This document shows, in pieces, positions 9,001-17,452 of a stretch of 20,179 bases of DNA (within the stretch, counting starts at the first letter, position 1; every line of letters starts with the position of its first letter). Below the pieces are notes generated by a model. The model saw only the letters and a list, made by a program, of their open reading frames with translations, made no database searches and was not told where the DNA came from. Both the position numbers and the translations under genes were made by a program. Origin of the DNA: Amoebophrya sp. AT5.2 (Eukaryota > Sar > Dinophyceae > Syndiniales > Amoebophryaceae); NCBI GenBank assembly GCA_005223375.1, contig RXOD01004587.1:1-20179 (forward strand). The letters run 5' to 3'.

Positions 9001-12000
9001 CTTGATCGCCTGCTTCCGCTCCTGCTCGGCGCGGTGGAAATCTTGGATCAGTTCCCCCAGCCTCCGCCCGCACTGCCGGAGCACCACCTCCATCAGGGAT
9101 ATCGTGTGCAGGAAGTGCCCCTGCATCTGTGCCGCCCCCGCATCGCTTTCACGACTCTCCCTTTCCCCCGGTGAAATGGAAGTAGAAGGAGCACCAGCCC
9201 CAGCCGTTACCTCCGGTACGAACAGCATCTTCCCGAGCAGCTGCAGGCCTGTCAACCGGCAGTCGATGGCCTTCAGGGCCGCCTGTCTGAGAGACGCGCA
9301 AAAGTAGTTCTTCTTCTGCACGATCTCGGAGAGCCAGCGCTGCATCTTCAGGTCTTTGAACTGCCTCACGGCGAGGTGCTCCATCCGCAGATTGCCGCTG
9401 TACTGGATGGCGTCGCGCCACCCCTCCGCCGGGAGGCCCCAGATCTTCACGTAGCTCATGGTCCAGATCGAGCTCGGGACCAAGAACGCCGGCTCCGCAT
9501 CGACGCTCAGGTACGTCGTCGTCTCTTTATTGTGATTTTTATGTACTTGTTCGTCTTTGTCTTTGTCGTCCTCCTGTGAAGATGGGGCCACCACTTCGTA
9601 GTTGACGGTGGCCTCGATGGTGTCCGAGACGCCCTCCGGGTAGGTGAACTTCGCGGAAACGAAAGACAAGGGGCGGCCGTTCTTCGCGCAAATCTCGAGC
9701 TGGACGGTGCCCGCCCAGTGCAGCCATTTTATGTCCTCGTGGGGGGTGCGGACCACCAGACTCTCCAGCTCGGGCATCAAGACTCCGACCGGCTGCCCCT
9801 CTCCAATTACGGTTCCCTCTGGCTCCATGGTCCGGAACGCCGGCGACTGCCGGACTTGTATTTTCAGCTGGCCCTTCTTTCCCGCGTCTTCGGTTTGCTT
9901 GTGCTAGCGTTGAGACGGATTCGCCCCCATTAGCATAGACCGTCTGAGGAAAGGGGGCGAAAAGGACGCGAACCCAGAATAAGCTATAGCCCGTGCTGTG
10001 AGACAGCTCCGTCCTCGGAGGTGATCCTATGAAACCTCTGATCCCTGGCGCCTCATGATCTAGATCGATCACCACGCGGAAAGCCCAGCGAAAGGACATT
10101 GGAAGCACCTCGTGATGTGGGGAAGCGTCTTAGTCGTCCCCATGCAAATGCATCGCAAGCCGCCCCGAGTTCTTTCGACGACGAGCATCTGCGCCGCCAC
10201 GGTTGGCCTAGCGTTGAAAGGTTCGGAAATAATTGGCAGAATCTTGGCCACTCTGCAGACCCCCTTCCGGGAGTGATCGCAGAGGAGTGCTTATCCGCGT
10301 CCGCCTAGTAAAAACCTGAAAGATAATCAGCCCCGCCCCTCATCCCAGGGGTATCGATACAACTACTCGCTCATCGCTCCTTTTCCCCGCCCCCTTTTCC
10401 CGGACCTCTCTTTCAAAAATGGGGGTGAATCTGAATCCGGCGTAACCAGTGGATGTCGACCCGGGGGAAGTCGTAGCCAAAGACCCACATCTGGAGGAAC
10501 AAGTGCGCATCCACCGCGGTGTCTTTGTTTTCCACCTGGTGCTGTTCCAGCAGCTCCTGGATTCTCGCCGTATCGCAGGGGGTGCGCTGGGCGGGTAGAG
10601 AACCAAAGGAAGTGCCACCAGTATTACTTTTTCGCCCCTTCTCGCCTCCCCACTCGCCGTTTATTTTCTCCCCAGGGATATGACGCCCCGTTTCCAGATA
10701 TCTTCCGCTGGGGGGAAACGGGGAGCCGAGGGCGGCGTTGGAGGCCTTTCGAGAGGGGGGCAGAACGGTGGTAGTAGCAGCCGATGATGGTAGTGCTTTC
10801 GGTTGCAGGTCGGGCGACGACGCGATCCCGGCCTCCGCGGTGCCGATTTCGTCCCAACTGGTTGTAGCGTAGTCTGGTTGATGCCGCTTTCTGGACCGGC
10901 TGCTCAGACCGGGCTCGAGGACTGGCGAGGAAGCCGCGGACGGGGGCTGAGAAGCCGATTACGATAATGCAGACAGAATAAACCGTGAGAAAAAGAGTGC
11001 TTGGTGGTGAGGGTTTCTCTTTTTGAAAAATTGCGAACAACATAGCAAACGCTGTCGGTTACTTGGTTACTTCTATCAACAGAAGCAATCGCTTACTTGT
11101 ACCTTTTTGTTCCCCCCCGTGCTTGCCCCTTTTTCCAAGGACGGTCTCGGCGGTTTTTCTCCGCCCTCCGCTCCCCCCACCGCACCATGATACCGTGCTC
11201 CCCCACTCTGGATCCCCTCCACGACGTCCAGCAGGTGCTGTATCTGCAGGCTCTCCCCGTACACCCGAAACATCTCGTGAAACACGAGGGAGGCCTCCTT
11301 CCGCGCGAAGAAGGGCGGCTTGCTCCACCTGCCGATGATTTGTGGCTTCTCCAGCGCGTCCTTCTTCGCCTGTCGCGTACTCAGGGACTGCACCCGTGCG
11401 TGCAGCCGCTCTTCGAATTTCAAACTCCCCAGCACCTCCTTCTCCACCAGGTCCGCGAGGTACAGAAACAGCCCCGCGAACACCCACCCGGCGGTGATCG
11501 AGTTCAGCTGCTTCAGGTAGGCGAAGCAGACGCACTGGTGCAGGTAGTGGGCGCGGTGGATCTGTTCGGTCTTGGGGCTCCGCCCGAGGTAGGAGAGGTC
11601 CAGAAAAACAAAGTTGCCGCCCTCCGCCTCGGGGGTCTCGTACGCGTCGCCCAGGGTCTCGCTCGCGGGGAGGTGGGGGAAGGGCAGGAACACCAAGTTC
11701 AGCTCTGCGTTCGCCCAGGGGAAGGGGCGGTGCCGCCGGAAGCGGCGGAGGTGGCGGAGCGTCGGGTACAGGTCCGGGAGGGTGGGAAGGGCCGCCGGGT
11801 TGGCTTGATGAAGCTGCCGGGGCCGGGCGGCAGAGCGGCCCGCGTGCTCGCTCTGCAGAGCCATCACTTTGGGCACGACTGCGCGCACGGTTATGTTCCC
11901 ACCGTCGTCGCCGTCGTCGAACACGTATTCGCGGTCTTCGATGACCACGTCCGCGCTGATCAGAAGCAGGAAGTCGGCCACCTCCGTCACACTGTAGCGG

Positions 12001-14753
12001 TCGATCTGGTACAGCGGTATCGGCTGCAGATTTGCATCGTCTTCCAATTGTGAACATGTCGTATCTCGCTTGTTATCTCCTCGATTTCCGCCGGCAGAGC
12101 TGCTGCTGTCCTCGAGCCGTTGTCTCTTGCGGTTATTTCGCTTCGTGTTCGTGCTGCTGTTCAGGCTCAGGAGGTCTGGAGGCGAGAGCAGCGTCTCGGC
12201 AGGAGGCTGTGCTTTGACATCGCTCGACGGACCCGCCGAAGCCGACGAAGCGGACGCGGACCTGGTTCTGCTTCGCGGGAAAGCGCCTCTCCCCCTGCTT
12301 CCCCCCGTCCCACCCGCCGAAGACGCCCACACTGTCCGCGACTCCAACCTCTCCCCGCTCCCCAGCACACTGCAGCTGCACGGTGTCAGAATCTGCACGT
12401 CGAGTTCGGGCTTGTTGTTATAATTTTCCAGCTCCTCCTCGTAAAAACTGTCCGGGGAACCTCTCTCTCCTGTCGGGCTTGCCTCGACAAGTTTCGGCAG
12501 GTGGTCCGCTATCACCAGCCACGCGTGGCACGGCGCGGACAAGATGGGGAGCTTCTTGGAAGAGGCACTCTCGAATCCACCGTGTGCCGCTCCAGAAGTG
12601 GTGCAGAGCGCTCCACTTACACTCACACTCGCGTCCGCAGGGTGCACCTGCATGAGGTGGCCGCGATCCTTGTACGCGAAATGCAGCGTGAGATCCAAAA
12701 CCGAGTTTTCCGGAAAGAAGAGGTGGTAGAGCCGCCTTTGGGGCGTCGTGGTGGAGGACGTGTTCGCGGTTTGGGCGCCATCCTTCTTCGACTTCGGCAG
12801 AATCTCCTTGAACGTAACGAGCCGTTCCAAGCTATCGCCGCCGCCCGGCGTCAGACCACCGTCTCCTTCACTCTCATCGGCTTCCGCGGCGTCGCTTTCG
12901 TCCCCACTCCTCGCCGGGTTTGGGTTTGGGTTTGCAACTGCCGCTGTCTCAGGGTCTACCTCGTGTTCCGAATCCGCCACAGAATGGGTCGCTTGCTGGT
13001 GCATCTCGTCCCCACTCCTCTCCACTAGGTTCGCGTTTGGAACGATTGCATCCTCCTCAGCGCCGACCCCGGCTTCCTCTTTTGAAGATTTTTGCCTTTG
13101 ACTGTCTTTGCTGCCCGTAGTTGTAGCACCACGGGCGACTTTGCCGACAACTCCGTTTTCCCCCAGGAGAGCGCCCGCGCCCTCATCAGAAACTCCTCCG
13201 CCTTGATGACCAAGACCTTCGCCGTCACCCCCTGGATGACCAGCAAGACCTTCGCCGTCACCAAGAGCCTCGACGAGCTCCCTTCGCGACCGCTTCGACC
13301 CCGCCCGACTGCGCTTCCCCCCCAAATTTGCATTCGCCATTTCGCCATCGGCCGCGGCGAAAAAATTGTACGACGCTGCTCCTGGCGAGGAGGTTGTGGT
13401 TACCTTCACCAGGTCCGCAAGCCTTGGCACGCTCACGGGGAGCGGCGCTATCGTGGTGGCATCGACGTGCACATGCATCCGCAGCGCAAACCCGAAGTCA
13501 CGCGCCTCCCACGCCTTCTCCACCGTTACAGATCAAAACAATGCACTTTTTGATAACATCTTCGTAAAAACCGGAGCCGGACCGACCATCGGAGCGACCC
13601 GATTGATCGATTCTGGGATCCATGCCGCTGGAGGGTCTGGAGGAGAGGATTAAGCACATCGATGTGTCGGGACAGCAATATCGGGGAAGACGGTTCATGT
13701 CGGGGCAGCTACAGGGGAGATAAGTCATATCATTAGCGATGCAGGGGGGGGAGCTGCAAGTGTCGAAACGCAACAGCTGGCGCAAGTCTGCTAGGGGCAA
13801 GCGATGGGAGGAAGCCAGAGCAGGCAGAATCCTTTGGGGGGTCTGCGGGCAGCCTATGGTTGGCGAAGTCTGAGTGGCTGCAATGGATCACCTCGGGTCG
13901 GCCCCCCTTCAACCCCCTTTCCAGGTGGCAGCACAACAAGGCCAAAAGAATCGGCAGAAAACGAGGTTAAAAAAGAACCGGGCGGGCGTTTTCACAAAAT
14001 TAATATCCCTCTAACAGTGCATTTTTTTTTGGTCCCCTAGCACCAACGGGTGACTTGCGTCGACGACGGCGGACTCCAGCGTGAAGCGGTCGAGAAACTG
14101 CGCATGGTCGTCGTAGTGCTGGAAGGGGGACGAAGTGTATTGATGTCCCCCTTCATCCCGGGGTGCGACGTTGTTCTGCAGCGGGAGGTTGGGTGCTGGA
14201 GGGTGCTGGACGAGGACGTCGGGTACGACAGACTCCACGATGTTGGACCCGGGAGGCGGCGCCCGGAAGTCAAACACCACGCCGGTCAAAGACATTTATT
14301 TGGGACTACGACTGTATCACCTGCGCCATAGTAGTTGTTCTTCTCTATCTTCCTGCTACCGCTCGTACGTGCGACTAGCTGAAGCTGCTAATCTCAGTAG
14401 TCACGGGGGGAAGATGGTCTTCGTTCTTTTCATTTTGTGAAGCTTTTTATTTACACGACATACAACATTCTTCCACGAAGAGCGCTACTCATAAGTACGG
14501 CACCTCCACCAGACACCACCTCATCCTGCGAAGAAGAAGATATAAAACGAAACATTTTTCGGAAAGAAAAGGCTGGGCGCGAGGGCCAGCCAATTGAAAA
14601 CTGCAAGCACGGATAAATGGGACGTAAAGAGATGCAACACGACAAGGTGATTCGAACAGGATCTAATCGCAGCTTCAAAGCAACTTCGGGATCGTCATAC
14701 TCATCTGCTTCATCGGTGTGATTTCGTGATTCAATCTTGCCCTCGAAGCGAAA
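6007..14753 (-). CDS. TAF2: TFIID subunit TAF2 with C-terminal bromodomain, seven exons
   Basis: TAF2 is a large promoter-binding subunit of nuclear TFIID. Exons: 14641-14753, 14041-14290, 11103-13520, 10449-10946, 7205-9900, 6657-6866 and 6007-6355. They total 6534 nt (2177 residues plus stop) and all phases agree. What I see, in order: the start of the M1-like domain (FRFEGKIES ... LRLDPVRITLS|LTGVVFDFRAP); VPRLADL; after a roughly 250-residue low-complexity insert, LTLHFAYKDRGHLMQVHP (near residue 400); the degenerate aminopeptidase core (near 700-900) without HEXXH, as in known TAF2; WVFGYDFPRVDIH joined to KKGQLKIQVRQSP; SSIWTMSYVKIWG followed by HEAT-like helices (AVRQFKDLKMQRWL). The last two exons form a bromodomain: WQDKAKAILHGLAKDS, FQIPP, PMDLGLVG, then FRKDMDIIFVNCENYN with the acetyl-lysine-binding Asn. 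Five of six introns are direct-repeat introns. The 5' end is unresolved: a candidate ATG lies at 14915, 48 bp past the stop of the upstream gene. Confidence 0.85.
6356..6661 (-). mobile_element. TAF2 intron 6: direct-repeat intron, GGTAG flanks
   Basis: The minus-strand sequence GGTAG occurs at 6657-6661 (exon end) and again at 6356-6360 (next exon start), 296 bp apart. Removing one copy plus the intervening sequence joins GGC GGT AG|C TCT CGC in frame (RLGG then SSRFAVSC). The intervening DNA has stops in the exon frame. Permitted splice positions give GT-CG or GG-AG, never GT-AG. I found no clear TIR, so calling it a mobile introner rests on the repeat and the family resemblance. It interrupts the bromodomain between its first helix and the PMDL segment. 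Confidence 0.65.
6867..7209 (-). mobile_element. TAF2 intron 5: introner with TIRs and TCCGC target duplication
   Basis: A 333-bp element (6872-7204) is bounded by inverted repeats. Reading inward, both ends start TTACAG, then G (left) or C (right), then TCAAAAAAATGCAT: 20 of 21 positions match. Weaker similarity continues for about 25 bases to TTTAAAAAC. Outside the TIRs is a 5-bp direct repeat, TCCGC on the minus strand, at 7205-7209 and 6867-6871. Excising the element with one repeat gives GGA CTC TCC GC|G AGC GGA in frame and opens a 210-nt exon leading into the bromodomain. No permitted boundary ends in AG (TC-AA, CC-AT, CG-TC, GC-CC, CT-CG, TT-GC). This is the clearest element in the window. 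Confidence 0.88.
8712..8747 (+). repeat. GGGTTT simple repeat within TAF2 exon
   Basis: Four or more GGGTTT units with one GGGTG interruption lie on the plus strand. On the coding strand they read as QTQTQHPNPNP inside a low-complexity linker of TAF2. A second run is at 12916-12934. Confidence 0.8.
9901..10451 (-). mobile_element. TAF2 intron 3: introner with long TIRs, CAC flanks
   Basis: A 545-bp element (9904-10448) lies between CAC copies at 10449-10451 and 9901-9903. Both ends read inward as CGGATTC, then (A/G)CCCCCATT, then GGAAA(A)GGGGGCG and AAAAGGA. The inverted similarity therefore extends about 65 bp with small indels, including a 6-nt difference after CGGATTC. Excision joins GTC GAC ATC CAC|AAG CAA ACC in frame and restores the TAF2 strand WVFGYDFPRVDIH...GQLKIQV. 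The right-hand exon frame has a TAG at 9904-9906, immediately before the repeat, so the junction cannot lie further upstream. The best boundary reading is CA-AG; no GT donor of the right phase exists. Confidence 0.78.
10947..11102 (-). other. TAF2 intron 4th exon boundary: canonical GT-AG intron
   Basis: This 156-bp intron starts GTACAAGTAAG and ends CTTCTCAG, phase 0 on both sides (AAC AAA AAG|CCC CCG TCC). It exposes a 498-nt exon (10449-10946) that has no early ATG. That exon carries the TAF2 segment RIQELLEQ ... QMWVFGYDFPRVDIH. It is the only ordinary intron in the TAF2 model. Confidence 0.8.
12916..12934 (+). repeat. GGGTTT simple repeat within TAF2 exon, second run
   Basis: Three GGGTTT units on the plus strand are read on the coding strand as NPNPNP in the acidic, low-complexity insert of the TAF2 M1-like region. 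The unit is the same as at 8712-8747. Confidence 0.8.
13205..13265 (-). repeat. Tandem repeat coding for GDGEGL in TAF2 insert
   Basis: Two adjacent units of about 28-30 bp share GATGACCA, then AGACCTTCGCCGTCACC on the plus strand. They translate as GDGEGLAGHPG and GDGEGLGHQG. The repeat sits in the poorly conserved insert near the start of the largest TAF2 exon and probably arose by slippage. Confidence 0.7.
13521..14044 (-). mobile_element. TAF2 intron 2: introner of the same family, GGTG flanks
   Basis: A 516-bp element (13525-14040) lies between GGTG copies at 14041-14044 and 13521-13524 (minus strand). Excision joins CAC CCG TTG GTG|GAG AAG GCG in frame (DASHPLVEKAWEARDF). Its left end, from 13526, reads TTACAGATCAAAACAATGCA and continues to ACATCTT..TAAAAACC. 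It matches the left end of the 6872-7204 element for about 45 bp with few differences. Its right end is more decayed (GGGGACC, nine A, TGCAC). Permitted boundaries give at best GT-CG, never AG at the 3' end. Confidence 0.8.
14291..14644 (-). mobile_element. TAF2 intron 1: direct-repeat intron, TGTC flanks
   Basis: TGTC occurs at 14641-14644 and 14291-14294, 346 bp apart (14295-14640). Excision gives ATC ACC TTG TC|T TTG ACC GGC in frame. The peptide LRLDPVRITLS|LTGVVFDFRAP then aligns well with the TAF2 strand region. An in-frame TAA directly precedes the ATG at 14295, and no AG lies between that TAA and the conserved sequence. A normal 3' splice site is therefore excluded if this exon join is right. 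No obvious TIR, so the mobile origin is inferred from the repeat only. Confidence 0.6.
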
Positions 14754-14962
14754 CTGACAATTCCAAAACAACTATTTTTCAATTTTATCCCACCAGCAGA
14801 GAGGTCGTGGAAGCAGACCAAAATGCCGACCTTCTCAGGACGATGGTGCAACTATTTCTTCATTCTAATTTCGCTACGCGTTCAGATCATTGTAAGTAGC
14901 CTGTGCTTGACACATAGCTCTTTTAGGTAGCACCGACTGTCTAAAAATTTCATTTAATTATA

Positions 14963-17452
14963 CTAGTGGTAGAACAGCTGCAGGAGCTCAAGCGCGTCCG
15001 AGTCGTCGCCGGCTTGGTCCCCCACGCACAAGGCCATCCGCAACAACGCCTTCCCCAGGTTACCCACCGTTTCCTGCCGACATGGACGATGAAGAAAGCC
15101 GTTGCTCCGCTCTTCAGATTGTCGTTCCGATGGATTCGCAGTGATTGAAAAAAATTGCTCCATAATTGACTTTGTTACCTGGTGCTTCGGCATCGCCTCT
15201 CTCAGCTGCAAGACGCGTTGCATCCAGAGGTAGCGGGGCGGGAGTTTTTGACCGTGCTCCAAACAAGTGGCGATCATAAGCTGGGCGTCGTGCGCGAACG
15301 TCGACTGAATCCGCAGAAACGCCTTGTCCACCGGAGACTTGTTGTAGGCTGCCGTCAACAACAAAATCCATCAACGCAATTAATTAGTAGGTTTCTCTGA
15401 TGCTTTTATTTATCGCTGCGATTGATTTGCCTATTTGGGAGACGTTGGAGCAGCTACGAGAAAGGAGCAAAAGGAAAATGCCAGAAAACAAGTCATGCGC
15501 CGGAGACGTGGGGGGAGATGTGCTATCGGTATCATAAAGAGCGCAGCTCCAGTGAAAGGCATATTTGCGCCTAAGATGCGCGCCTCCATCCGACCACTAG
15601 CAGGCGCGCACGCGTCGACGACCAGTGCGCAGCAACTCTTGCTCATTGCAGACAATCGCACCAAGTACTTTCTTACGCAGCCTACGAAGCATGTGACCAC
15701 AGGAAGAAATACGTATACCGTGAAAGTAGTTCTCCTCCAACAACCGCACAAAATGCCATACAACTGCGTTGAGAGAAAAAATATTGGTCGCGCCCTCGGT
15801 CGGTCCCTACTGACTTCGCACAGCTCCATGGGCCCGTGGTTCTTCTCCTCAGGATAGAACTCCGGCACCTCGTGCTTTTCGTCCGGCGACTCGCAGAGAA
15901 CCTGATTGGGCCGTTCGAATGGACCTCGTGCTGTTCGTTCGGCACAATCTTGTAAGTACGCGCTCACGCACATGAAAGGCTTTCACCCGAGCACAGCCAC
16001 AAGTGGGGGCCCAACCGGGATCCCCACGTTGCTGGCGGGCACGGTTTCCCGGTGCCACCAGATTCCGGGTGCCGTTTGTTGCCTCCAAACGTATGGCTGA
16101 TCTGCCGTACTAAACTATAAAGTATTATCGGATAAGATGAGCAGTAGTACAACTAAGTACCAGGATCGTTCCCACGTACCCGGGGTGCAAGGCGGAGCCG
16201 ATGACTTGGTACTTGTGGTGGAATTCCGTGTCCGCTTGGAACTTCGCGTACAACTGGTTTACCGCGCGCATGGATGCCACGCACTCCTTCTTGTAGTTGT
16301 GACCTGTACGTAGGCTTATCGGCATACTGGTTGCAATTCGACATGGCACTAGCTACAAAACCGGCAAAAAGACAAAAATACAGTAATAGATAGCAGTTGT
16401 ACCAGTGGGTACAGTGGTGTGCAGTCGGGGGTACTGTTTGTTGGTGCCCAGCTTTTTTCCCGGGGCCGGCACGCGAAGGGCAATCATGGGCTGGGGGTTC
16501 GGCGCGCTCGTCTGGTGGTCCTCCAGCACCTTCTGCATGTGCTTTTCCTGGTCGGCCTGCTCAAGCTTACAACAGATCTCGAGATGCGGGGAGGGAAGCT
16601 ATAGCAGAGAAAGCTATTAGCTAAAAAGTAGAGTCGACTCGGCCGCGAAAAACCGATCTGCAAGCATATTAACCACCACGTTAGCATTAACTCGTGCAAA
16701 ACTGTAAAGTGCAATCATAGAAGCAGCCCTCCACTCCTCGTCGGAAAAACGCACCACCATCCCACCGCCAGCGCGCGCCACCACTGCCAGAATTAAAATT
16801 TCTAGACCCCAATCTTCCAGTTCCAGTATGCTACGCCGCGTGGTCAGAATTATTTGAGTTTCTGACCGGGCCCCGCTCCCGACTGGGTTCGGCCGCATGC
16901 CGCAAAAGGTCGACCCGCCATCGCGCGTCGTCGTGGTGGCATTGGCACTTTCGGTGAAGCCTTCGTCGCGTGAGCACTACATGATTTGTTTTCCGGCATT
17001 TTTTGGCGCCCAACAACTCATCACGAGAAACGCGGGAAAGCAAATTAGCAACCATAACCAATGCACGCATACCAGAGGGCACTGCTCCTGTAAATGCCAT
17101 CTACGTGATGTGCTACCCGCACATGCGGTAGTTGCGGTTTTCACACAATAAAGACGTCTTGCTAGCGGGCCGCCTTCCTCCATACCCATCCAAAAAAAGA
17201 CATAATTTTCAAGATAAAGTTCGGGATCATGTTGTCTTTCAATCTTCCTTCCCCCTGGTGGGGCCCACCGATGGCCTTTAGACCCGTCGTAGTCATGGCT
17301 TCGTAGGCGGCCTTCTCCTGCTCTTGGGGGCAGAAGTTGTCGCTGTCGTAGTGGTGCCAGCTCTTGAAAAAAAAGTCGGGCTCGAGCATGACCACCTGCT
17401 CGCCAGCAGGGCCCGTCGTCTGCTCGTCGTCCGAAACAATCATGTCCGCCAT
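14963..17452 (-). CDS. Uncharacterised 330-residue protein, six exons
   Basis: I do not recognise this protein. Exons: 17171-17452, 16403-16556, 16180-16303, 15811-15962, 15179-15348 and 14963-15073 (993 nt, phases all consistent). Introns 2-5 are canonical: GTACAACTG...GTACAG (99 bp), GTACGTGGG...GTGAG (217 bp), GTAGGGACC...GGCAG (462 bp), GTAACAAAG...GGCAG (105 bp). Intron 1 reads GC-AG inside a GGCC direct repeat. The N-terminus is acidic (MADMIVSDDEQTTGPAGEQ). A short hydrophobic stretch (IPNFILKIMSFFGWVW) near residues 78-92 could be a membrane or amphipathic segment. The middle is rich in His/Tyr/Lys (HNYKKECVASM, EFHHKYQVIG) and the C-terminus is helical and leucine-rich (LWMQRVLQLREAMPKHQ, ALELLQLFYH). 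No catalytic motif stands out. It ends only about 50 bp before a candidate TAF2 start codon. It is most likely a lineage-specific protein. Confidence 0.7.
16554..17171 (-). mobile_element. Intron 1 of the unknown gene: GGCC-flanked, GC-AG reading
   Basis: GGCC occurs at 17168-17171 and 16554-16557, 610 bp apart. Cutting after the first G gives an intron beginning GCCCGCTAG and ending TTGAGCAG, so GC-AG is possible. The junction AAG GCG|GCC GAC is in frame, with a stop TAG just inside the intron. End-to-end inverted similarity is weak (GCT..CAAG). A GT-AG alternative exists (donor TGG|GTATGG near 17179, same acceptor) and would drop four or five residues. No further exon inside it is convincing. 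Confidence 0.5.

Noticed and set aside
10448..10449. ACGC as the direct repeat of TAF2 intron 3
   Set aside because: The join through ACGC runs into the in-frame TAG at 9904-9906; the CAC join avoids it and restores the conserved strand.
11097..12053. Long plus-strand open frame (318 codons) opposite TAF2
   Set aside because: It lies antisense to the conserved M1-like core of TAF2, and its Val/Gly/Arg-rich sequence has no motif. It is a shadow of GC-rich codons.
14041..14295. ATG at 14295 as the TAF2 start codon
   Set aside because: It is directly preceded by an in-frame TAA, and the sequence would begin in the middle of a conserved strand. The exon at 14641-14753 supplies the missing part through the TGTC join.
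14640..14665. TTCGAATC, resembling a tRNA T-loop
   Set aside because: The flanking bases cannot form the five-pair T-stem and no acceptor or anticodon arm is present; it lies in a TAF2 exon.
15955..16160. Seven-base repeat GTACTTA at both sides of intron 3 of the orphan gene, suggesting another introner
   Set aside because: Joining through it shifts into a frame that ends in an Arg-rich shadow peptide. The canonical GTACGT...GTGAG intron gives the coding frame.
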